From: Kiritimatiellia bacterium
GTDB lineage: Bacteria > Verrucomicrobiota > Kiritimatiellia > RFP12 > UBA1067
Length of the DNA stretch: 21,199 nt
Assembly (NCBI GenBank): GCA_900767325.1
Contig: CAAFYT010000057.1
Location: 1-21,199 of the forward strand
Direction: 5' to 3'
The notes beneath the pieces are model-generated. The model did not search any database, was not told the origin of the DNA, and saw only the letters and a list, made by a program, of their open reading frames with translations. Below are positions 14,985 to 21,199 of this stretch, in pieces. Position numbers and translations under genes: made by a program. Positions within the stretch are counted from its first letter, which is position 1. Every line of letters starts with the position of its first letter.

Positions 14985-17728
14985 CACCCGTTCCTCTCCT
15001 GCTTGCGCAAAAGGAGCGTGCCCACCGCCGTCAGGATCGGCAGCGTCAGGAGCAGCACCTTGAAGTTCCCGGCCAGTTCCGAAAAGCCAAGTCCCTTGCA
15101 GAATACGCCACGGGAGATGAGCAGCATGTGCGTCGCGGGGTAGAGCTCGCCGAATGCGCGCGCCGCCGGGGCGAGCGACGAAACAGGCGTGACGAAGCCG
15201 CTGTAGTTCACCGCCGGCGTCAGCGTTGCGATCATCACGAGGAAGATGACCGCCAGCTGGTTACGCGTCACCGCCGAGGCGACGAGCCCCATGCCCGTGG
15301 TGATCGCACAGTAGATCGCAAGGCCCGCCAGGAGCGCAAGCGGATTGCCTGTGATCGGCACGCCGAACCAGAACACCGCCATCGAGAGGAGCATCGCTGC
15401 GCTCGCCAGCGAAATCAGCACGTAGGGAACCTGCTTGCCGACCAGAAATTCGAAGCGCGTGAGGGGCGTGACGTAAAGATTGATGATCGACCCCATCTCC
15501 TTCTCGCGCACGATCGAAAGCGCCGCGAGAACCGAGGGGATCATCAGCAGGAGAAGCGGAATCACCGCCGGCACCATCGAGACGATGCTCACGTTGTTCG
15601 GATTGTAGAGGTAGCGCGGCTCGAACAGGATCGGCAACGCGTCCGTGAAGCCCTTCTGCCGCCTGTAGTTCGCGACCCAGTTCTGGTGGATGGCCTGCGC
15701 GTAGCCGTTGATCGTCTCCGCCCGTTGCGGCATCGAACCATCCAGCCAGTAGGCGATCTGGGGCACGCGTCCCTTCGCATTAAGGTCGCGTCCGAAGTGC
15801 GGCGGGATCTCGATCACCAGCCCGAGCTCACCGTTCCCCATCCGTCGCTCGAGCTCGTCATAGTCCCTGACGTCCTCGTGCTGGATGAAGTACCGCGATC
15901 CGGAGATGTCGTTCACGTAGCTGGAGCTGATCTCGCTCTTGTCCCAATCGAGCACCGCAAACGACAGATCCTCCACATCGGTGGAGATGCCATAGCCCAT
16001 CACGAACATCAGGATGATCGCGCCGAAAAGCGCGAGCGTCAGGCGAATCGGGTCGCGCAGAAGCTCCAGGGTCTCGCGCCAGCAGCAACTGTACCACCGG
16101 GAGAAGGAGAAGAAGGACTGCTTCTCCGGATCTTTGCCGGTCTCCGTCACCGCCTCTTCCGCGGGAATCTCGTTCACCGCGTTGGCTCCCGGATCCGCGT
16201 CTTCGAGATAGCCGATGAACGCCTCCTCCAGCGTCCTCGCCCGTCGCGCCCTGACGATGTTCGCCGGCGTATCGCAAGCCAGCGAGCAGCCGGCGTGCAT
16301 CAGCGAGATGCGATCGCACCGCTCCGCTTCGTTCATGAAATGGGTGGTGACGAAGATCGTGACCTTGTCGCGCCGCGAAAGCTCGATGATCATCTCCCAG
16401 AAAACGTCTCGCGCCACCGGATCGACTCCGGATGTCGGCTCGTCGAGAATCAGGATTCTCGGCTTGTGGATGACCGCGGCCGCGAGCGACAGGCGCTGTT
16501 TGACGCCAAGCGGCAACGCGCTCGGCAATGAGTCCGCGACCTCCAGAAGCCCGAACCTTCCCATCATCTCCTCGACATTCCGCCGGGCCACATCGCCCTC
16601 CAGTCGGTAGAGCCGGGCGCAGAGCATGAGGTTCTGCCGAACCGTCAGCTCGTTGTAGAGCGAGAAGTTCTGGGTCATGTAGCCCTGCTTGAGCTTCACC
16701 TCCTCGTCATCGCCCTTGAGCTCCTCGCCGAAGAGCTTCACCGTTCCCTCGCTCGCCGGCAAAAGCCCGGTCAGCATGCGCATCGTCGTGGATTTTCCGC
16801 AGCCGTTCGAGCCGAGGAAGCCGAATATCTCACCCTCGGGTATCCTGAAGCTGACGTGATTCACGGCGGTGAAGGAGCCGAAGCGCTTCGTCAGGTTCTC
16901 CGCTTCGATCGCGAATTTCGTCTCGTCGCCCGCCAGGAGCGACGGAACGACGATCTCCTTGTGTCCACGACGCCGCTCCTCCGGCAGGAGGCGGATGAAC
17001 GCCGCGTCGAGGTTCGTGGTCTGCGTACGCGCCAGGAGCTCCTGCGGCGTTCCCGTCGCCAGAATCCTCCCGCCGTCCATCGCGATCAGCCAGTCGAAGC
17101 GCTGCGCCTCGTCCATATACGCGGTCGCCACGACGACGCCCATCTGCGGCTGCTCGTCGCGAATGCGCGCGACGAGATCCCAAAACTGGCGACGGGCAAG
17201 CGGATCGACACCTGTGGTCGGCTCGTCGAGCACCAGAAGGTCGGGGTCGTGTATGAGCGAGCAGCAAAGCCCCAGCTTCTGCTTCATACCGCCCGAAAGC
17301 TTGCCCGCCGGACGATCGAGGAAGTCGTAGAGGCCGGTCGACTTCGTGAGTCGGTCAATGCGCCGCCTCCGCTCCCGCTCGCCCTGCCCGAACAGTCGCG
17401 CGAAGAACTGCAGGTTCTCCTCGACCGTCAGGGTGAAGTAGAGGTTCTTGCCGAGACCCTGCGGCATGTAGGCGATCTTCGGACAGGCCTTCGCACGATG
17501 ATGCTTGTCGCGCATGTCGCCGCCAAGAACGGAGATCTCACCACCCGAGGAGGGCGCGGCCAACGCGCCCGTCACCAACGCCAGCAGCGTCGACTTGCCG
17601 ACGCCATCCGGACCAATCAGGCCAATCGTCTTGCGAGGCGGTATTTCGATCGAGACATCATCCAGCGCAACGACCTTGCCGAAACGCTGGGTGACATGCT
17701 CGAGCCGGATGAACGGATCGTCACTCAT
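14984..17728 (-). CDS. Fused double-ATPase/ABC-2 permease, RbbA/YhiH-type
   Basis: The 914-residue protein fuses two ATP-binding domains to one ABC-2 permease, as in E. coli RbbA (YhiH), which has about the same length and is also linked to ribosomes. The first ATPase has Walker A GPDGVGKST at 39-47, signature LSGGMKQ at 144-150 and Walker B LLVLDEP at 164-170. The second has GSNGCGKST at 306-314 and ILILDEP at 425-431, with LPLGVKQ at 405-411 in place of the usual LSGGQ, a feature I recall from RbbA proteins too. Membrane helices start at about 564; EKEMGSIINLYVTPLTRFEFLVGKQ is the ABC-2 segment. The start at 17728 has GAGG just upstream and lies 10 nt after hlyD. It could act in export, ribosome function or both. 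Confidence 0.92.
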   Translation of the reverse strand: MSDDPFIRLEHVTQRFGKVVALDDVSIEIPPRKTIGLIGPDGVGKSTLLALVTGALAAPSSGGEISVLGGDMRDKHHRAKACPKIAYMPQGLGKNLYFTLTVEENLQFFARLFGQGERERRRRIDRLTKSTGLYDFLDRPAGKLSGGMKQKLGLCCSLIHDPDLLVLDEPTTGVDPLARRQFWDLVARIRDEQPQMGVVVATAYMDEAQRFDWLIAMDGGRILATGTPQELLARTQTTNLDAAFIRLLPEERRRGHKEIVVPSLLAGDETKFAIEAENLTKRFGSFTAVNHVSFRIPEGEIFGFLGSNGCGKSTTMRMLTGLLPASEGTVKLFGEELKGDDEEVKLKQGYMTQNFSLYNELTVRQNLMLCARLYRLEGDVARRNVEEMMGRFGLLEVADSLPSALPLGVKQRLSLAAAVIHKPRILILDEPTSGVDPVARDVFWEMIIELSRRDKVTIFVTTHFMNEAERCDRISLMHAGCSLACDTPANIVRARRARTLEEAFIGYLEDADPGANAVNEIPAEEAVTETGKDPEKQSFFSFSRWYSCCWRETLELLRDPIRLTLALFGAIILMFVMGYGISTDVEDLSFAVLDWDKSEISSSYVNDISGSRYFIQHEDVRDYDELERRMGNGELGLVIEIPPHFGRDLNAKGRVPQIAYWLDGSMPQRAETINGYAQAIHQNWVANYRRQKGFTDALPILFEPRYLYNPNNVSIVSMVPAVIPLLLLMIPSVLAALSIVREKEMGSIINLYVTPLTRFEFLVGKQVPYVLISLASAAMLLSMAVFWFGVPITGNPLALLAGLAIYCAITTGMGLVASAVTRNQLAVIFLVMIATLTPAVNYSGFVTPVSSLAPAARAFGELYPATHMLLISRGVFCKGLGFSELAGNFKVLLLTLPILTAVGTLLLRKQERNG

Positions 17729-17738
17729 CGCCTCGGAA

Positions 17739-18800
17739 TCATCTTTCCCTGATCGTGAGGAAGTCGGGCCACTCTGCCTCCGGATCAAGCCGCACGTACG
17801 CCACGCCCGGCAATCCCGTACGGGCATATTCGATGTGCTTCTTCAGGAGATCGAGCGGTATGCGCGCACGCACGCGGAACATCAGCTTCTCGCGCTCCAC
17901 CTCCGTCTCAACGGTCTTCGGCGTGAACTGCGCGATGCTTGAGACATAGGAGATCGTCGCGGGTATCGGCCAGCCCTTGCCCGCATCGAGCACGATGCGG
18001 CAATCTGCTCCTTGGGCGACGACTCCGACGAGCTTCTCGGGTATGAAGAGCGTCATGTAAACATCCGTGAGATCGACGAGATTGAGGATGCCCGCGCCCG
18101 AACCGACCATCTCGCCAAGCTGCGCGACGCGATACTGAATTCGCCCATCGTGCCGGGCGACGATCGTGGAATCTCCGATATCCACCTCGATTCGGGCGAT
18201 CGCGGCCTTCTGCGCCTCGACGTTCGCGCGGGCCGAATCGAGGCGGCTGCGGGCCGAATCGACCTCGACCTCGGCACGCTTCGCCGACGCCTCGGCGGAG
18301 ACGAGTTGCGCCTTGTGCGTGAGAATGGACGTCTCGATATCCTCGATGTCCGTGATCGGTATCGCCCCCGCCTGGGCGGACTTGAATCTGCGCTCCTTGT
18401 TCTCGATGCCCTTGAGCAAGCTCCTCTTCTCGGCAACGCTGCCGCGCGCGGCCTCCGCCTCCGCCTCCTTCACGGTGATCATGATCTCCGCCTCCTTGAC
18501 CGCGGCCTCGGCCTGTGCGAGCGCGGCCTGCGCCTTCTTGAGGTCCGCGCGGAGCTCGTCGGTCTGCATTTCGACGAGCTTCTGTCCATTGGTGACGAGA
18601 TCGCCCTCCTCGACGTAGATCTTCTCAATGCGTCCAGGGAGCTTCGCGGAGATCATGACCTCGGTGGCCTCGATGCGCCCGTTGCCCATTACGAAGCGAT
18701 CGGTGTCGTACGGCTTGCGGTTGGCCAGCACGTTGTAAAGCCAGAACGCGCCGATCAGCGCCGCGACCAGCACGATCCAGAACAAAGCTCTTCTTTTCAT
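17739..18800 (-). CDS. HlyD-family membrane-fusion adaptor, YhiI-like
   Basis: This 353-residue periplasmic adaptor links an inner-membrane exporter to an outer-membrane channel. An N-terminal signal anchor spans about 6-25. The first biotinyl-lipoyl half follows (GNGRIEATEVMISAKLPGRI, about 39-58), then a long Ala/Glu/Lys-rich coiled coil at about 82-208, and the second lipoyl half with STIVARHDGRIQYRVAQLGE at 211-230. A beta-barrel region runs to the C terminus. Length and order match E. coli YhiI. The ATG has AAGGA 10 nt upstream. The gene follows lpxI after 24 nt and precedes the ATPase/permease fusion after 10 nt, the order yhiI-rbbA-yhhJ seen in enterobacteria. Confidence 0.93.
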   Translation of the reverse strand: MKRRALFWIVLVAALIGAFWLYNVLANRKPYDTDRFVMGNGRIEATEVMISAKLPGRIEKIYVEEGDLVTNGQKLVEMQTDELRADLKKAQAALAQAEAAVKEAEIMITVKEAEAEAARGSVAEKRSLLKGIENKERRFKSAQAGAIPITDIEDIETSILTHKAQLVSAEASAKRAEVEVDSARSRLDSARANVEAQKAAIARIEVDIGDSTIVARHDGRIQYRVAQLGEMVGSGAGILNLVDLTDVYMTLFIPEKLVGVVAQGADCRIVLDAGKGWPIPATISYVSSIAQFTPKTVETEVEREKLMFRVRARIPLDLLKKHIEYARTGLPGVAYVRLDPEAEWPDFLTIRER

Positions 18801-18824
18801 CTGTATTTCATCCTTTCTTGTTGT

Positions 18825-19679
18825 TTACACATCATATGTCTGACTGGGCGAGGTCGGGGCGGGGGGAAGGCCGGAGTCGATGCCGACGATGGCGATCGCC
18901 TGGCGATTCGCGTAATCGACGACCGCCTCGCGGTCGAGAAGCACGAGCCGTCCCGCCTGAAACGCCAGGGCCCGAACTCCCGCGCGCTTCATCGTCTTCA
19001 GGGTCTTCAGCCCGACGACAGGTATGTCGAAGCGCCAATCGTGCCCTTCGCGCGCCGCCTTGAAGAGAACCGAACCCTTCCCCAGCCGCCCCGCGCGGCG
19101 AATCGCCGCATTCGTTCCCTCGAACGCCTCCACCGCCATGACCATCCCCGACTTCACGAGAACCGTTTGGCCGACATCGTGCCGCCCGACATCCTCCGCG
19201 ACCTGCCGCGCGCGCCGGACATCCTCAACCTCCGCCTCCGTCAACGCACGATTTGTAAGCGCTCCGATGCCCGGCAAACACCGATCAAGATAGATGCTCG
19301 CCGGCAACATCCTGACGCCCGCCTTCTCGAACTCGCGAACAAGCTTGCCAAAAATGGTATGGGCGTTCTTGACCGGCATCTCCGAAAGCCATGCCCGCGC
19401 CGTCGGCGTGAACGCGCCGCTGAAGAGCGAAAGTGGGTTTACCTGCCCCGCGAACACCGCGCCGTCGTAGCCCTTGTCCGACGCCCAGCGAATCGCGACA
19501 TCCGGCTCGCCGGCGCCGAACGCGAAAACAACCCGATCCGCCGCGTGCCTCGTTCGCCACGAACACGAGCCCTTGACCGCCATCACGTCCACCGTTTCGA
19601 CGCCCGCGCGCTTCGCGCCGCGTATGAGCTCGAGCGGATACGTTCCCGAACCGGCGATCACGAGGAGGCGCGAAATCAT
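18825..19679 (-). CDS. lpxI: UDP-2,3-diacylglucosamine pyrophosphatase LpxI
   Basis: LpxI hydrolyses UDP-2,3-diacylglucosamine to lipid X and UMP in lipid A synthesis, replacing LpxH in several phyla. The 284-residue protein has both halves of the family: N-terminal MISRLLVIAGSGTYPLELIRGAK, and the catalytic C-terminal domain with QVAEDVGRHDVGQTVLVKSG, VMAVEAFEGTNAAIRRAG, DWRFDIPVVGLKT and ALAFQAGRLVLLDRE. The aspartates and acidic residues of the EDVG, EAFEGTN and FDIP motifs are retained. It ends in a short Pro/Ser-rich tail. The ATG overlaps the nnrD stop (ATGA), so the two are translationally coupled. It is upstream of the efflux genes. Its presence implies a lipid A-bearing outer membrane. 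Confidence 0.93.
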   Translation of the reverse strand: MISRLLVIAGSGTYPLELIRGAKRAGVETVDVMAVKGSCSWRTRHAADRVVFAFGAGEPDVAIRWASDKGYDGAVFAGQVNPLSLFSGAFTPTARAWLSEMPVKNAHTIFGKLVREFEKAGVRMLPASIYLDRCLPGIGALTNRALTEAEVEDVRRARQVAEDVGRHDVGQTVLVKSGMVMAVEAFEGTNAAIRRAGRLGKGSVLFKAAREGHDWRFDIPVVGLKTLKTMKRAGVRALAFQAGRLVLLDREAVVDYANRQAIAIVGIDSGLPPAPTSPSQTYDV

Positions 19680-20521
19680 GACACCGCTCCATCCAGCCGC
19701 ACGCGAAGCGCGCTCAGCTTCGCCGCCGTGTCGCGAACCGATGGATCCCCGCCCGCAGCGATCAACTCATCGGACGCCTTTCCGTGCAACCACACCGATG
19801 CCGCGGCGGCGAGGAACGCATCCGTCTTGAGCGTCGCCCAACGCGCACCGACCACGCCCGCGAGCAGATCGCCCATGCCGCCGAGCGCCATGAAAGGATT
19901 GCCCGTTCCGTTCTCATAGACTCGCTTGCCGTCCGTTGAAACGACCAGCGTCCGCGCCCCTTTCAGAATGACCGTCGCACCATATCGGCCGACGATCTCC
20001 CGCGCGGCGGCGAGGCGATCGGCCGAGACCTTCTCGCGCGTCCAGCCGAGAAGTTTCGCGGCCTCGCCCTCGTGCGGCGTCAGCACAAGCTCCTGTCCCT
20101 TCGCCGGATCGTATCCATCGCCGCGCCCATACCACGCCGCAAGAACGGCGAGCGCATCGGCATCGAGCACGAAACGTCCACTCGAGCCAGAGAGCAGGCG
20201 CGAGACGATCACTTCGGATGAAACCGAAACGCCAAGCCCCATCCCAACGACAACGACATCCGCCTTGGGCGGAACGCAAGTCGCCGTCAGCTTGGTGAAT
20301 GTCGCCTCCGGAACGAGCGCCGCGGCACCGAATCGCGAAGCATCGGGAACGACGAGTTGAATCAGCCCCGCTCCGCCCGAACGCGCCCCCAAGGCGGCAA
20401 TCACCGGCGCGTTGAGGTAACGACCGGAACCGCCGACAATCGCGACCGTGCCGACCGAATACTTGTTCGCGTCTCGCGGACGACGGACAAACGCTGCTTT
20501 CAACTCATCAGGCGAAACCAT
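19676..20521 (-). CDS. nnrD: ADP/ATP-dependent NAD(P)H-hydrate dehydratase
   Basis: NnrD restores NADH and NADPH from their hydrated, damaged forms in a nucleotide-driven dehydration. This 281-residue ribokinase-like protein has VGTVAIVGGSGRYLNAPV at 23-40, ARSGGAG at 46-52, TPHEGEAAKLLG at 148-159, ILKGARTLVV at 185-194 and the catalytic GNPFMALGGMGDLLAG at 207-222 with D218. The usual form of that last motif is GNPGMATGGTGD, so a few residues vary. Only the dehydratase half of the YjeF architecture is present; the epimerase domain is absent and not encoded nearby. The ATG lies 6 nt after a TATAAT box, so the transcript should be leaderless. It heads the nnrD-lpxI-efflux unit. Confidence 0.93.
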   Translation of the reverse strand: MVSPDELKAAFVRRPRDANKYSVGTVAIVGGSGRYLNAPVIAALGARSGGAGLIQLVVPDASRFGAAALVPEATFTKLTATCVPPKADVVVVGMGLGVSVSSEVIVSRLLSGSSGRFVLDADALAVLAAWYGRGDGYDPAKGQELVLTPHEGEAAKLLGWTREKVSADRLAAAREIVGRYGATVILKGARTLVVSTDGKRVYENGTGNPFMALGGMGDLLAGVVGARWATLKTDAFLAAAASVWLHGKASDELIAAGGDPSVRDTAAKLSALRVRLDGAVS

Positions 20522-20527
20522 ATTGGT

Positions 20528-20533
20528 ATTATA
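20528..20533 (-). promoter_or_regulatory. -10 box of a leaderless promoter (nnrD)
   Basis: On the minus strand the rnpB end is followed by seven T, then GA and TATAAT, which ends 6 nt before the nnrD ATG (spacer ACCAAT). Spacing predicts transcription starting at or within a base or two of the ATG. No Shine-Dalgarno sequence exists. The -35 region would lie inside the 3' end of rnpB (TTCAAGG), with no good match. Confidence 0.6.
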
Positions 20534-20535
20534 TC

Positions 20536-20542
20536 AAAAAAA
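20536..20542 (-). terminator. T-tract at the 3' end of rnpB (possible terminator)
   Basis: Seven consecutive T on the minus strand follow immediately after the closing P1 strand of RNase P RNA. No local hairpin precedes them; the only stem is the long-range P1 helix. It may end or help release the rnpB transcript, but that would be an unusual terminator. Confidence 0.3.
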
Positions 20543-20941
20543 CCTTGAAGCGACACACGGCGAATAAGCCAGATTCTGTTCCCCTCCTTGAGTCAGCGGC
20601 AAGCCACCGCAAAGAAGGGTCCGATCATTCATCTCAGCAATCAACCCGAAACCTCATGACGCACGAGGCGCCAGCCCGACGGGCCGTCGGTTCGGCTTCC
20701 TATTTGATCTTGCTCCGGGGAGGGCTTGCCTTGCGCGGAGGCGTTTCCACCCCCACCGGTGGGCTTTTACCCCGCCGTTTCACCATCGCCTTAAGGGCTG
20801 TCTGCTTTCTGTTGCGCTTTCCATCGTGCGGAATCTCTCCGCACCTTCCGTCCTTGACGAACGGATCCCCCGCCCTGTGGAGTCCGGACTTTCCTCTGCC
20901 CCGGGGGGCAGCGATCGGTCGCGACGCGCGTCGCTTCAAGG
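20543..20941 (-). ncRNA. rnpB: RNase P RNA, bacterial A-type
   Basis: This is the catalytic RNA that removes 5' leaders from tRNA precursors, about 399 nt. On the minus strand the first conserved region reads GAGGAAAGTCCGGACTCCAC (20901-20877 area) and the last ACAGAATCTGGCTTAT, which together form P4. Between them lie GGTGAAACGGCGGGGTAAAA, GGAGCAAGATCAAATAGG and AGATGAATGATCGG, the other conserved blocks. The ends form a perfect 12-bp P1 helix: CCTTGAAGCGAC (20941-20930) pairs with GTCGCTTCAAGG (20554-20543). These ends are used as the boundaries. A good promoter is not obvious in the 28 nt between the zinc-ribbon stop and the RNA start, so it may be transcribed from inside or upstream of that gene and processed. 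Confidence 0.95.
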
Positions 20942-20968
20942 AAAAATTCAAAGATCAACTCGCGCTTT

Positions 20969-21199
20969 TCAGGCGCGGTAAAGGATACGCCCGCACATCG
21001 TACAGGAGACGATCGACTGTACCTTGCCCTCCGCCCCGTTCTTCGCATTCGCATCGGCAAGCTGACCAACGCTCGGCGGCTGCACGAGATGGCACCCATC
21101 GCAAACCCCGTCATGCGTGAGTGTAACGACAACCGGCCAGCGCTTCGTACGCAGACGCTCATAGTAGAGCATGAACTTCGGATCTTTCACCGCCTTGGC
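20969..21199 (-). CDS. Zinc-ribbon protein, COG1579-like, partial (N terminus outside window)
   Basis: Only the C-terminal 76 or so residues are present; the frame stays open through the right edge of the window. The segment FMLYYERLR is followed by CDGCH, a spacer of about 38 residues and CTMCGRILY, a four-cysteine zinc ribbon. The end GRILY and a YERLR segment before the ribbon are the usual C-terminal signature of the COG1579/CdsZ family, whose N-terminal part is a long coiled coil and whose cellular role is unclear. A GTG at 21190 is an internal Val codon, not the start. The gene ends 28 nt before rnpB. Confidence 0.75.
   Translation of the reverse strand, partial: AKAVKDPKFMLYYERLRTKRWPVVVTLTHDGVCDGCHLVQPPSVGQLADANAKNGAEGKVQSIVSCTMCGRILYRA

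Noticed and set aside
16500..16530. Degenerate signature LPLGVKQ in the second ATPase of the RbbA-type protein as a sign of inactivation
   Set aside because: I recall a similar LPLG-type signature in enterobacterial RbbA, and both Walker motifs are complete.
20545..21120. Plus-strand open frame of about 190 codons and minus-strand frames across 20700-20951
   Set aside because: They overlap RNase P RNA, whose conserved blocks and perfect P1 helix explain the sequence.

Overview
The window is about 21.2 kb of compact, GC-rich, gene-dense chromosome. Every gene I can support lies on the minus strand, so transcription runs from high to low coordinates. The lipid A genes (lpxI and an lpxC homologue), a lipoprotein and an envelope-spanning efflux system point to a Gram-negative (diderm) bacterium. 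LpxI in place of LpxH, a DUF3472-like lipoprotein and the overall style would fit the PVC superphylum (Verrucomicrobiota or Kiritimatiellota), but that placement is an inference. No rRNA, tRNA, CRISPR array, insertion sequence or phage gene was seen, and no gene-free stretch exceeds about 110 bases.

Reading in the direction of transcription, the right end holds the 3' part of a zinc-ribbon (COG1579-like) gene and then RNase P RNA (rnpB). Next comes a unit of nnrD (NAD(P)H-hydrate repair), lpxI (lipid A), an HlyD-type adaptor, an RbbA-type ATPase/permease fusion and a YhhJ-type permease; the last three form one export system. The middle unit holds two YejB/YejE-type peptide-importer permeases, mutS, an unrecognised 304-residue protein and metK. 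The left unit starts with a DUF3472-like lipoprotein, fabD and fabG. It continues, behind an additional promoter, with acpP, a divergent lpxC homologue, icd, a cobalamin-type radical SAM protein and a TetR regulator. A pair of tandem palindromes lies beyond tetR at the left edge.

Three things tie the region together. First, ten gene junctions are coupled or nearly coupled by short stereotyped sequences (TGAAATG, TGATG, ATGA, GTGA). Second, TATAAT boxes sit only 6-7 nt upstream of three start codons, at yejB, nnrD and the lipoprotein gene, which predicts leaderless mRNAs; a fourth box, in a conventional position, precedes acpP. Third, acyl-chain synthesis (fabD, fabG, acpP) is physically linked to lipid A-type chemistry (lpxC homologue).

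No wholly new multi-gene system is evident. The items most worth checking are the lpxC homologue, which has lost or shifted several catalytic positions, the leaderless promoter class, the abruptly ending radical SAM protein, and the 22-bp palindromic repeat whose core resembles the promoter motif.
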